In this document: positions 23,141-33,662 of the stretch, piece by piece
Layout: every line of letters begins with the position of its first letter
Position numbering within the stretch: position 1 is the stretch's first letter
Source of the DNA: Zeus faber
Lineage: Eukaryota > Chordata > Actinopteri > Zeiformes > Zeidae
Direction: 5' to 3'
Length of the DNA: 64,000 nt
NCBI GenBank assembly: GCA_960531495.1
Contig: OY482861.1
Location: forward strand, 3,523,001 to 3,587,000
Translations under genes and position numbers: made by a program
Notes under the pieces: generated by a model
The model's input: the letters and a program-made list of their open reading frames with translations, nothing else
What the model was told of the DNA's origin: nothing
The model's database searches: none

Positions 23141-23199
23141 CTCGTCCCTCTCAATTGTCGCTGTGGTTTAGGTAGTACATTTGGTAAGACTCCCCCTGT

Positions 23200-24110
23200 T
23201 TGTGCGTTTGACCTCGTAATCGACCATCCCCACTTCGTGTGACCACGAAGGTCCTTGCCACTTTGCCAGTAATTTCGAGCTGGACATAGGAAGTAGTACA
23301 CCTTGTCTCCTGATGAGAATTGTCTTAACGGAGCCCCCCTGTCGTACAGACGGTGCTGCATGATTCCTGCCCTAAGGCGTGTAGCTTTGCTCTCAGGTCC
23401 AGGACGTACTGGACCTCGTTTTTACTGGTGCTGGGACCTTTCTGCCAGTTTTCCTTAATCAGGTTGAGCACTCCCCATGGTCTCCTGCCGAACAGTAGCT
23501 CAAAGGGGGAAAACGCCGTGGAGGACTGGGGAACCTGCCCCACCGCAAACAACAGGGGGTTCAGCCATGTGTCCCAATTTCGGCTGTCATCCTAGACCAA
23601 CTTCCGGATCATGTTTTTCAACGTTTTGTTGAAGCGCTCGACCAGGCCATCCGTCTGTGGGTGGTAAACGCTAGTCCGAATTGAGCGGATGCCTTGTAAC
23701 CCATACAGTTTGCGCAGTGTGCGTGACATAAGCAAAGTGCCCTGGTTGGTCAGGATTTCCTTCGGAATCCCGACCCGGGAGATGACCTGAGACAAAGCCT
23801 GCGGCACATTTTTGGCTGCAATAATGACAATTGCATTGTTTCTGGGTATTGGGTCGCGTAATCCACTAGGACTAACACGACTCGATAGCCCTGAGCACTA
23901 CGGTCTAATGGCCCGATGAAATCAATAGCGATTCTCTCGAATGGAGTCTCGACTAAGGAGAGGGAGCTCAACGGCGCTCTGAGAATAGCTGGTGGATTCA
24001 CCCGCTGACACTCGGGACAGGCAGTACAGCGCCGCCGCACATCTGCCCAATTGCCCGGCCAGTAGAGACCGGCCATTATCCGCTCGAGTGCTTCTTCATG
24101 CCCAAGATGA
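23200..24110 (-). pseudogene. Gmr1-like integrase
   Basis: The zinc-binding region ends with CTACPECQRVNPP. The core begins ERIAIDFIGPLDRSAQGYRV with the first catalytic Asp. The second catalytic position reads ILTNQGT at 23745-23747, an Asn where Asp is expected. The third acidic residue is present in YHPQTDGLVERFNKTLKNMI. C-terminal sequence (AFSPFELLFGRRPWGVL and LRQFSSGDKVYYFLCPA) follows. Several frame changes occur. Confidence 0.8.
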
Positions 24111-24257
24111 CAGGCTTTTAGGGACTAACAATTGGGTAACCTCTTCTCCTGACTGAGCGTCACGGTTCACCTGATATAATCTATCCTTAATCACCGGAAA
24201 ATATGGGTGAGTGAGCGCAGCCTCTGGACACACTAACACTCCATTGATTTTATTTAC

Positions 24258-24850
24258 CTACCTCAAAGGCAGGTAAATAGCGTATCGTCCCACGATTGTT
24301 CCAGAGGAAAGTCCTCCATGGGATGGACTGAGGGTTCTGGGGAATGTTACCACCTGGGGCTCCCCCTCCTCTGCTCTGGTGACCTCCACCGGTGCGACCG
24401 CAGCATCACCGTGCACCACACAACACTCACATATGCCTACAGACCATGAGCGGACCCCCGTGTCTTTCAATAGAACATCGAAACCCGGCCAATTTGTACC
24501 CAAAATCAGGGGGTGCGCGCAGCCTTTACCATATGCTTTTTTCCCTTGTAGCGAATCTCGAGCCGCACTATCGGATAAGTGTGAATATCCCCATGCACAC
24601 AACAAATATCCACCCAAGATGCCTCTACCAAAGCCCCAGGTGGAACCAGGTGTTGCTGAATCATCATCTGCGAACAGCCCAAATCCAGCCAAGCCTGATG
24701 TCTACCCCCTTGTAACCTGACCGGCCCACGATAGGTCCCTTCTCGACCGGGGGAGGGATCCGGCGGACCGGCGACCCATACCACCTGGCTGACCTCCATA
24801 ATTTGGGAGTCCTGGAAGTCGTGGTCAGGTTTTCCGCATCGCCAGCAGAC
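24258..24850 (-). pseudogene. Gmr1-like zinc knuckle and protease
   Basis: A CCHC-like knuckle (CWRCGKPDHDFQDS, about 24845-24805) has Ser where the last Cys belongs. The retropepsin active site reads WLDLGCSQMMI at 24677-24685, with Leu replacing the Ser/Thr of the D-S/T-G triad. The rest (VDICCVHGDIHTYPIVRLEI, then LILGTNWPGFDVLL in a shifted frame) matches this protease type. It would cleave Gag-Pol if intact. Confidence 0.7.
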
Positions 24851-24899
24851 CTCCCCAGGCGTCTGCCCAGCTCTCGGTGGTCTAGAGGCTGCGCTGCTC

Positions 24900-25620
24900 A
24901 GGAAGGATCAGGAGGGTGGATCGGGGTAGGAGGTGGTCTCCTTCCTCTGGCGGGCGAAGAGACAGGAGGTGGGCCCTCCCTGGGGGTCCGGAAGGGAGGC
25001 TGGTGATGGCCGCCAGGTCCACGGTGCTGGTATTGGCTGGTTCCTCGTCGACTCCCATGCCGCGTCCTGGCGCAGGTCCCTCGGTGTGACCCTCTCTAGT
25101 CCGGTGCTGTCGGCTCTTGTATGGGCATAGGCCTCCGTGTGGTCCTCCGGGAGGGCTATGGCGGCTTGGAGGGAGGCTTGACGGTGGCATCTCACCCAGT
25201 TAGCGGCGCAGGCCGGGATATTGTTCACGAACTGTTCGGTGGCCACCCCCTCTACGATCTGGTGTGAGGAGCACTCCTCCAGTCTGAGCCACCACTGTGC
25301 CGCGACCAGGAGTTGCTGGGCGTGCAGGAACGGCCGGCCTGAGGTGTCATAAGGAAGTGACCCGCGGCGCAGGCGGTGGCCCTCAGGTGTCCTCCCGACC
25401 CCTCTCCATCACCGCCCTCCGGACGACAGCATAGCTCATCCGCTGCTCTGGCAGTAGGGCATGCCAGCTGGGCTTCTCCTGTGAGGAGGGGAATGAGCCA
25501 CCACACCTGCTCGCAGTCTGTCCATCCGGCTGCCTTAGCCATTTGTTCATAGTTGGCGAGAAATGCCTCGGGATCATCCTCCTCCATCATCTTCTGGAGC
25601 CCGCTGTCAGGACGCACGTC
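24900..25620 (-). pseudogene. Gmr1-like Gag with SCAN-like segment
   Basis: In successive frames the minus strand encodes MMEEDDPEAFLANYEQMAKA with a tryptophan-rich continuation (AGWTDCEQVWWLIPLLTGEA), then ATEQFVNNIPACAANWVRCH and ASLQAAIALPEDHTEAY. The last parts resemble the SCAN dimerisation domain, which is known to derive from Gag of Gmr1-like elements. Frameshifts near 25430 and 25250 separate the pieces. The frame that extends upstream to 25842 runs into unrelated repeat sequence. Confidence 0.7.
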
Positions 25621-25715
25621 TCCTCGTTGCTTTCGGTTGCTTTGGGACTTAATTTTGAAAAAATTGGATGTTTTGTGTAAATACTTTCTTGTAAATAATA
25701 AATCCTCGGGTCGGC
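25621..25715 (+). repeat. Fragment related to the hAT element at 49.8 kb
   Basis: GGGACTTAATTTTGAAAAA...GGATGTTTTGTGT...ATACTT...AAATAATAAATCCT aligns in order with 49845-49912 inside the hAT-like element at 49151-50341. Confidence 0.55.
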
Positions 25716-25857
25716 GTGGGTGTTGCTCTGTGGGTTTCCAGTTTCTTTGGGGCTGTGGTCCTATGTGCTGCAGGGCGGGGTGCTCGGGGATATCCTGCGG
25801 TCGTAGGGTGTCTTTACGGCCGCGGGACTCAGGTGGATTCATGGGCTTTTCCGCTGC
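25716..25857 (+). repeat. L1 3' UTR fragment
   Basis: It matches 10505-10650 (CTCGGGTCGGCGTGGGTGTTGC, GGGGCTG, CTGCAGGGC, CCTGCGG). It is a GC-rich island between Gmr1/hAT and Helitron sequence. Confidence 0.65.
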
Positions 25858-26460
25858 TTGGAGGCGCTACAATATAACACGGACTTCATACACCAGAACC
25901 AGAGTGGTAGATTGGAACGAAAAACAGGATATCATTGTCAAGTCTTCAACACTTGTCTTGAAAGATTGTTTCATCTAGGTATGAAAGCACGGATGATGCT
26001 TCTTAAAAACATTAATGTCAATGATAGACTTGTAAATGGAGATTAGAACGATAGAACATTTCCTTCACAAATAATAATTAATTAATTAAATTTATAGTTA
26101 ATTTTGACAATAAAAGAGTAGGAAAGACAAAAAGAAGTAAAACACCATGTTTAGAAAAAATTACTTGAAAAAGCAACATTAATTGAGGCTGATGAGAACA
26201 GTTACAGATAATGGCAGTACAAGAATTCCTGTTGAAATTAGCTTGTGCATGCACTGTTCACAAAGTACAAGGATTGACTTTGGAAAAAGCTGTTGTTTCA
26301 CTCAAAAAGGTCTTTGCTCCAGAACAAGCTTATGTGGCTTGAAATCGTGTATCATCTATTAAAGGACGTACAATTTAAGATTTTCATGAAAGTGCCATTA
26401 ATGCAAAACCATTGATTGAAGACTCAATCTGTGAAATTACTACATTTATAGAGCCTTTGG
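25858..26460 (+). pseudogene. Helitron helicase C-terminal part
   Basis: The frame 25858-26044 ends LGMKARMMLLKNINVNDRLV, the segment before the final helicase motifs of Helitron PIF1-type helicases. After breaks it continues [20 protein letters not shown], then [17 protein letters not shown], a stop, and NRVSSIKGRTI: helicase motifs V and VI, with a stop in place of a residue before NRVSS. The N-terminal helicase with the Walker motifs is missing from the window. It is probably the far end of the Helitron at 12.1-18.9 kb. Confidence 0.7.
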
Positions 26461-27204
26461 AAAATAAAACTGAAAAGTTGTTTATTTATTTAATTATCTA
26501 TTGCACAGCATTCAAGGACTGAAATATCATGTTGAAGACATGAAATATGATAATCGTTTAATGGAATTACACATGGTTTGTGTAACAGAGTATAACATCC
26601 ATGAGCGTATAACATCCAAACAAACATGTATGCATCATATGTGGGGGAATTCAGGAAAATTTCAATTTGGACAATGACGACCACACTTTTCAAAATTGTA
26701 ACAGATTCCAACTGACAGAGAAATAAAACTGCAACATCAGTGGGACTGTAGAAGTCACCAGTAATGCAATGCAACCTAACGTCGATGCTACATAACAATG
26801 TCTGTCTACACTGTTACCTGGTCAAATACAAAATTACAAACTTGATGACAAACATTTCTGCCATCCAATGACAATTTATCACAAGTGCCTACTTCCATAT
26901 CAGGTACAGCAACAACAATATGGTGACTGACATTATCAAGTTAGAGCAAATGTTAAAAAAAAGAAAATGAAGGTGAATCATTTCTTTATTTACCTTTCTT
27001 AAGATGGCTGAGTTTATGTACCATATACATAAAAATATGAAGCTGCCATTATAAAAATTTACTTCCCAAACATTGTTTTCTTTAGTTAAAAAACTACATA
27101 TAACACAATGTCTATAAACACTGTTAACTTTGACTATTTCATTTTAAAGTACAAAGTGTTTCAGTATACATTGGGGTAAAATATAATAAAATAGAATAGA
27201 ATCT
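26461..27204 (+). other. AT-rich region, possible Helitron C-terminal remnant
   Basis: 26505-26600 can be read as GLKYHVEDMKYDNRLMELH followed by MVCVTE, reminiscent of the start of the APE-like endonuclease carried by some fish Helitrons. The rest contains many stops and no motif. 27000-27204 is unassigned AT-rich DNA beside an L1 fragment. Confidence 0.35.
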
Positions 27205-28319
27205 TGTATATTATGTCTTCAAGTGCTTGGGGTGTCAAGCTAAGTGCAAGCTTTATCACAGGCAGCCACCCATTTGTCCAATAGGGGTTGCCATGTTATC
27301 AGGAAGATGCTTTCTCTGTTGTTAGACTTATGCAAAAGTCTCTCCAAGTGGAGTACATTCCCCAGATCTCTAAGCCACTGCTGGAATAGTGGGCTTGTCT
27401 CCGACTTACACTGTTGTAAGATAAGGCGTTTGGCCAACAGCGTACAGAGGGAGATGGCTTGCCCCTCGTATTTGTTAATGGAAGGATTAACTACCACTCT
27501 TTCAAATATTGCAAGTAATGGGTCTGGATCGATAGTTTTATTAAACGCCTTTGATATGGAGTCAAATATAAGAGTCCAAAAGGAATTTAGCTTTGGGCAG
27601 GACCAGAACTGGCTGGTGAGAGTTCCTCTTGTTTACACTTGTCACACAAGGGAGAGACACCGGAATATATATCGTGAAGCCTGTACTTTGCATAATGGAG
27701 TGTGTACTACCTTCATTTGTACTAAGGAGTGCCTGGTATTTATAGAGCTATGGTGTATTCTATCAAGAATTGCCTCCCAGACATCTTCAGAGATTTCAGT
27801 ATTGAGTTCCTTTTCCCAGTCAGTTTTCAGTATAAGGTCAGAGATTGCTACACTCACTTGTAGAGTACCGTACAGAAAAGAGACTGATCACTTAATGCCA
27901 GGTGCATGCCGAAAGATGCTGTCTCGTGTGTTATTTTGGGCATATGTTCAAAATGTGGTATATGAGTTCTATTGAAATTCCTAACCTGAACGTACCTATA
28001 AAAATGTGCTGCCGGCAGATCATAGGTCAGTTGCAGTTGTTGGAAAGAAGCAAGGTACCCCTCAACATACATGTCCCTTATCGTGGCAATATTTCTGCCC
28101 TTCCAGATGGAGAAGATTTGGTCAACCAAGGCAGGAGGAAAGGCATGTATTGGCAGATTTGGCTGTCTAAGTTTACATTAGGCAGTTGAAGGAAAGATTG
28201 GGTTTGTTTCCATATATTTAAGGAGTAAAGAATAATTGGGTTGTTTATATAGGTTGGAATCTTTGTCCTGACTTGGTTATTTAGAAGTGCAGGGATGGAA
28301 GTACGACTGCATGTGGGCA
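27205..28319 (-). pseudogene. L1/Tx1-type LINE ORF2, C-terminal part
   Basis: Minus-strand pieces include a segment near 28130-27990 (LVDQIFSIWKGRNIATIRDM), a helical part DWEKELNTEISEDVWEAILD near 27810, RHSLVQMKVVHTPLCK, and the extreme C-terminus QAISLCTLLAKRLILQQCKS with VLHLERLLH and TWQPLLDKWVAACDK. These match the C-terminal domain of Tx1/L1-type ORF2. The knuckle cysteines are not clear. The fragment ends at a hairpin junction at 28320. It differs from the L1 at 5.3-9.0 kb and belongs to a separate family. Confidence 0.65.
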
Positions 28320-28359
28320 GTTCAATTTGAAGCCACGAGGGTCTGGCTTCAAATTGAAC
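28320..28359. repeat. Perfect 15-bp inverted repeat at an element junction
   Basis: GTTCAATTTGAAGCC (28320-28334), a 10-base loop and GGCTTCAAATTGAAC (28345-28359) form a perfect hairpin exactly between the L1 fragment and the retrovirus-like fragment. Confidence 0.9.
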
Positions 28360-30297
28360 CTGTCGGGGCTGGGGGCTTTGTTATTTGTCAGTCACGGCCC
28401 TCTATAGCAAACCCCTCCGGTACCCTGAATATTGGGTTTAATAGGATTGTGGCTACCGCACTTGGATCATTGCACAACTCTTCTAGTACTTGTGCTAGCA
28501 TTCTTGGGGCCCACCAGTCACGTATCGCTTGTTCCTTGTTTGTAAGTAAGACAACCACTCTGATTTAGGAATGACCTTTTATTGATTCTTCTTCTATCTA
28601 AGGTGGGACGGAGCATACAATGGCCTTTTTTCCCCTAGCCAATGCAGAGCTGCGATCCACAGTATGAACAATGTTAATCCAAATCATACCAGAAATCATT
28701 TCACACCTATGTTGGTTTTCTAATTAGTGTGTTCCTCCTGACACTCCACCCACTCCAGGTAGTTCATACATAGTATTTTAGCTAAATCACAGACACACAA
28801 CTTATTTTACTGTTATAATAGCAATATTTACATGCACTTATATACACTTTTCTTGGCCAAGTGCTGCCACCCTAAGGCTCCCTTTTCCCTATTCTTAAAC
28901 TCAATCAACTCCCTGTCCGTTAAGTCCTCTACTTCACTTGGGATGTCACAAGGCTGCGACGACACCGGACAAAGAGCTGTATCCACAGTAGTTGTGCCGG
29001 CTTAAGTTCTTCTTGAACTTTATCTTTTACCCGTCTGGCTTTCTTTCTAGGTGCACTTCTTCAACACTAGAAAGACGTATGTAATTACTTTGTGATGACC
29101 CCCCGGACAAGCTGTATGTTTACTCACATCTGGGCTCTGCTCAGAGTAATTATAACATGCATGCCGTTGTCTCCTACTAGACCTAAGAATCTTATTATTG
29201 ATAATAAATCTCTGTATACTACTCTATTTTCAAGACACTCGCCAATAGATTTTATCAAATACACAATCTTTTCTCTCAGTGCCGTAACTGCGACTAATGT
29301 ACTACGGATGTGCTGTTTTTGAAACTTTTCACTATGGTTCTTCTGTGCATTTGGCGGCGGTTAGTGTTAGCCAAACCAATCCTCCAACACAAGACAAACA
29401 ACACACCAACTGATTATAGCAACATGCAACAGAGGATCACTCATACTTTCCACACCATGGGTTTTTCATAACACACCCTCTGTTTTAGTTAGTTTTTCTG
29501 ATTCAATTTATAATTACAGTAATCTTTAAACTAGGTCAATATTTTAGGTTCTTTAGAGAAGAGACTTTTTCCGATACCTGCAACCTACGTGGAGTCCTGC
29601 ACTCTGACACAGACCGAATTTGCAGAGGAAATTAGCCTCTGCTTATTTGTGAATTTTGGTGGCGAATTGTGTCTCTGAGATGCAGGCTGGTCCCCCAGAA
29701 GTCCTGGGCCTTGGTCCTGGTCGTCATTCTCTCCAGGCTCGGGTCGCCAATTGTCATGACCAAGAACGTCCAGACCTGAAAAGTCTGGATCTCTGGACGA
29801 CGGTTCTATCTGCTCTGGCCTCAAAAACTTGGAAGAAAAAAACACTGGAACCAAGCAGAGTCTGATGCAAAAAAGTTTTGAGAATCAGGTACAGCAATAA
29901 ACAGTGAGTAGGGCTCCAGAGACCGACTGAAGAACTGTACTTTTGGTCCTTCTAATTCTGAAGATGTGTACAGTCTTGTTTCTAGGGAGTTTTTTCATGG
30001 TCCCTGGAATACTCATGTCATGTTTCAAAAACATGCATACTCTGTCTTCTTCTGTTCTTCGTGCGGAACAGATGTGTTGCTTTATGCTTTGCTTTTGTTT
30101 TCACCGTCTCAGCACCATTTTCCTGCTGCAATGCTTAAAAAAAGAAACAGCGGCTCCCTCTAACAATTGGACACTTATTTTACAACTGTTTATAAAGGGC
30201 TACTACCAGCACCAGCTACAATGGACATAGCTCTCCTCACTTCAGTAAGCTAAGCTAACTTAAGCTTATTAACAGCAAGATGCCCCCCTTCTCCAGA
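28360..30297 (-). mobile_element. Endogenous retrovirus-like element (copy A), partial
   Basis: On the minus strand: an LTR-like block ending TGACA at 29752, a primer-site-like TGGCGACCCGAGCC from 29749, a leader of about 1.1 kb, a polyadenylation-like AATCAATAAAAGGTC near 28585, and a coding scrap with RDWWAPRMLAQVLEELCNDP at 28548-28480. Leader and coding scrap are homologous to copy B at 59186-60889, including their order. Copy A lacks the first half of the ORF. The upstream end is cut by an L2 at 30298. Confidence 0.65.
29752..30163 (-). repeat. Probable LTR of the retrovirus-like element
   Basis: The block could run from TGTTAG (complement of CTAACA at 30158-30163) to TGACA at 29752, directly followed by the primer-site-like TGG. 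A TATA-like TTTATAAA lies just outside this start near 30190, so the true LTR may begin further right, beyond the L2 breakpoint. The last 70 bases are shared with 59186-59255. Confidence 0.45.
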
Positions 30298-30705
30298 TTC
30301 AAGATTCAAGATTCAAGATTTTTATTTGTCACATACATATACATACTTTCATACATATATGCGGTTGTTTACCATTAGGCAGACGCCTCCACCTTTGGAT
30401 TTCCCCGACTCTCCTGTTCTGTCGCCGCGGAACACGGAGAAGGCCTCAGCTGGACGTATGGCTTCATCCGGCACCAGTGGGTTCAGCCATGTTTCCGTCA
30501 GACAGAGGACGCAACAGTTCCTCGTGTCTCGCTGGAATTTAATCCTCGCTCGAAGTTCATCCATCTTGTTCTCCAGGGACTGGACGTTAGCAAGAAGGAT
30601 GCTTGGCAGAGGTGGACGGTAAGGTTGCGTCCTCATTCTGACCCGAATGCTGCCTCGTTTACCTCGGTGCTTCCTCCATGGGCCCGCTCGTGGAACAGCT
30701 CGTGG
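30298..30705 (-). mobile_element. L2-clade LINE (copy d), large internal deletion
   Basis: A 65-base 3' tail (GATTCAAGATTCAAGATTT...CATACATATATGCGG) is joined directly to the endonuclease start. Minus-strand text includes LPSILLANVQSLENKMDELR, TETWLNPLVPDEAI and DRTGESGKSKGGGVCLMV. Everything between the endonuclease and the tail, about 2.5 kb in copy c, is missing. ORFs here are fragments of ORF2. Confidence 0.8.
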
Positions 30706-30734
30706 AACATCCACAAACGATTTCCATAGATTTC

Positions 30735-33662
30735 TTCAGAAGATTACAGTGCTGGAAACCAAAATCATAAAATCATAACCCTGGGAAATGAGAGGACAAC
30801 TAACAGGCAGACCCCAGCGCCCTGAGATCTCTGATGCGAGCGACTGGCCTGCATTATCATCCAGGCATAGTGCCTCTTCAATCCCTGTCCTTCGTAGGAC
30901 ACAACTGTGAACAGCTGCAAAAGAGAGAACTAGCAACAAACCTCTCCAACAACCAAGGGTGCAACTGGAGAGCAGATTTGCTCTGCTGTTGCAGGACTCG
31001 AGATCTCCGTCTAACAAGCTCTGATTGTGGGTGACTTTACTGTAAAAGATGTAAGAAGCATGTGCAGTAAGAACACCAAAAAACTCTGCTTTTCCAAGGA
31101 TATGGTCTCTGACATTACAGAAAGAATCCAGCATATTGTGGCGGCACATCCAACTGTAGAAACCATCATCGTGCACATATGGCCAATGATGAGGTGAGAC
31201 AACAGTCTGAAGTGCTAAAACGAGATTTTATTGATCTGTTGAACACAGTCAGCTCCTTGAATGCTGAGATGTTTATCGGTGGCCCTACCACCAATCAGAA
31301 GAGGAGTTGAGAGATTCAGCAGATTGTTTTCACCAAACACATGGCTTTCAACTGCATGTATCGCCCGTTCAGTGCAATTTATTGACAATTACATTTTTTT
31401 CTTGGAGCGCAGACATATTAATTTTAAAGACATATATTCTGTATATTAAAGACATATAAGGCAGATGGACTTTGACAAATCTCTAACCTATCTATTACCT
31501 ATATCTATTATCTATTATTATAATCTATTATCTCTAATCTATTTTACTTAATGCATTATTCATCTGTTCATCTATGCAAGGACAAAAGACAAGAGGAATC
31601 AAAACAAGCCTGTGCACCTTCTTCACACCCCCAAACCCCATCCAGGTCACCCCCCCCCCCCCCCCCCCTTGAGTGCACTGACCAGTTGAAAGAGCAGGTG
31701 CACTGCTGGGACCACACAAACCCGACGGAACTTCCCCCGCCCTGCTCCTACTTTCTTTCGTCGAAGGCCCCCTTGACGTTCACCTCCACCATTGGCACAA
31801 TTGTCGCAGTTATGACGCCCCCCTCCACAAAGCCATCAGAATCATCCTCTGTCTCCCCAGCCTGATAAAAGCACAGCACGTCCAGTTATTTTTGTATAAA
31901 ATCCAGGACACTCTAACTGTTATCTGCTGGGTTCAGGCTGCAAGGCTAATGGCATTCATGACTCTTCCAAGAACAAGCTGGGGCCCTGTGTGAAGGTCGC
32001 TTCCTCAATTTCTGTCTTGATAAGTAATAGCAAAAGCATTCAGCACATTTAACAAATTTTGCATCCATTCCTCATCAGCCACAGCCTGTCCCAGAAAATT
32101 GGGTAGTTAATGCTTTTAACACACTAAATCTAGCTTTATTAAATATTTGGTCTTTGCCAGGAAAAACATTTTAATTAATGATTTTATTATCGAGCTCAAC
32201 CTTGATTTGATTTGAACCTTTGAACCTTGATTTGAACAGTGCAACTTTTCTTATCGAGTGCAGCTGTCAGCATGACCTTGCTGAACTGCTGTCTATGATC
32301 CATTTTGACTTTGATTGTGTAGTGTTGGTGATTTTAATATCCACATTGACAACCCCCAGGACAAATGGACCAAAGAACTGTGTTGTGTTCTTGGTAACTA
32401 TCGACTGACTCAGCATGTGACAGAGCCCACACACAACAAGGGCAACACTCTTGACCTAATCATCTCCAAGGGTCTGAACATTTAACTAAGGTTGTGGTGA
32501 CTGATGTTGCTCTTTCTGATCGTTCCTGTGTTTTCTTTGGGAGTACCATCTCCTTGCACACAAATGTTCAAACCGAAGTAATCACAAAACGGTGTATGAC
32601 TGAAAACAACAGTGAAATATTTATTCAGTTTTTCTCTTCCACGCCTGCCCTCTCTTGGGTCTCAGTCAATGAGCCTGTAGATCATTTCAATTTGATTGCA
32701 ATATTGATGCCATTGCACCCACTAAGGTGAAGGTGGTCTCTGGTAAGAAAAGATCTCCATGGAGAAATGCCACACTGGTAAGAATAGAAAAAGAGAGTGT
32801 CAAAAAGATGAACGCATGTAGTGAAAAACTAATTTTCACATTCATTACAACATCTATAAAGAGAGACTTTACATTTATAATTTGAAATTGAGAAATGCAT
32901 GGCAAAAACAATAATAATGGCTGTCTTGTTCGCTACTGTTGACAGGGTAACAAACCCTCCTGTGTCAGTAGTCCTTGAAGTTCTATCCACCAGGGCCTGC
33001 AATTAATTTGCCTCCTCCTTTACCAACAAAATTCAGAAAATTAGACATGCAGTCAGTACTGCCATATAAGGTACAGGATATGTGCTGTCCCTGTGTCCAC
33101 AAAAAAATCGATTCCAATACCATGACAATTTGATTCAATCAACCATATAAACTTGGAGGACATTATACAACATCTTAAATCCTCCTCCTGCTGCCTTGAT
33201 ATTCTGCCAACAGGCTTTTTTTTTTAATGTTTCAAATTGCATGGCTTCAGATGTTCTACAAATTGTCATTTCTTCTCGCTGGTTTCTTCCCAGAGGCCCT
33301 GAAAGCAGCTGTCATCATGCCACTCTTAAAAAAGAACAATCTAGACACCTCACTAACGAACAATTATAGGCCTGTATCAAACCTCCCGTTTTTAAGTAAA
33401 ATAATTGAAAAAGCTGTTAAAAGCTGAAAAAACTGTTTTGATGTCTTCCGGACAGGAGTTCGACGACACCACAGCACTGAGACTGCTCTTGTTAAGGTCT
33501 TCAATGTCATCCATCTAAACACAGATAGTGGCAGAATTTCACACAGTTGACCACAACAAATTATTAGACCGACTGGAAAAATGGGTGGCTGGTGGCATTG
33601 ATCGCAGAACATATGAAATACCCCTACCCTTTTCTGCCAGTAAATAGTCGAGTGCTATCCTA
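30735..33662 (+). mobile_element. CR1-group LINE with esterase ORF1, degenerate
   Basis: Near 31025-31330 one frame reads VGDFTVKDVRSMCSKNTKKL, CFSKDMVSDITERIQHIV and VHIWANDEVRQQ, then FIGGPTT: the SGNH/GDSL-type esterase ORF1 of CR1-group LINEs, with VGDF in place of the usual GDS. ORF2 parts follow: an endonuclease relic (FDCVVLVILISTLTTPRT near 32310, THNKGNTLDLIISKGLN near 32430, LSDRSCVFF near 32505) and RT fingers (FFPEALKAAVIMPLLKKNNL and NNYRPVSNLPFLSKIIEKAV near 33280-33410; HHSTETALVKV near 33470). The palm is lost and an L2 interrupts at 33663. A C19 run lies at 31650-31668. Confidence 0.75.
31650..31668. repeat. C19 homopolymer
   Basis: A run of 19 C lies within the degenerate CR1-type LINE. 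Confidence 0.9.

Larger units (their letters stand above)
22285..25620 (-). mobile_element. Gmr1-like Ty3/Gypsy retrotransposon (integrase before RT)
   Basis: On the minus strand the order is gag (25620-24900), zinc knuckle and protease (about 24850-24500), integrase (24110-23200), reverse transcriptase (23140-22560) and the start of RNase H (22490-22285). Placing integrase ahead of RT within a Ty3/Gypsy-type pol is the hallmark of the Gmr1 group. The element is cut within RNase H by the L2 at 22284. No LTRs remain. Many stops and shifts are present. Confidence 0.8.
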
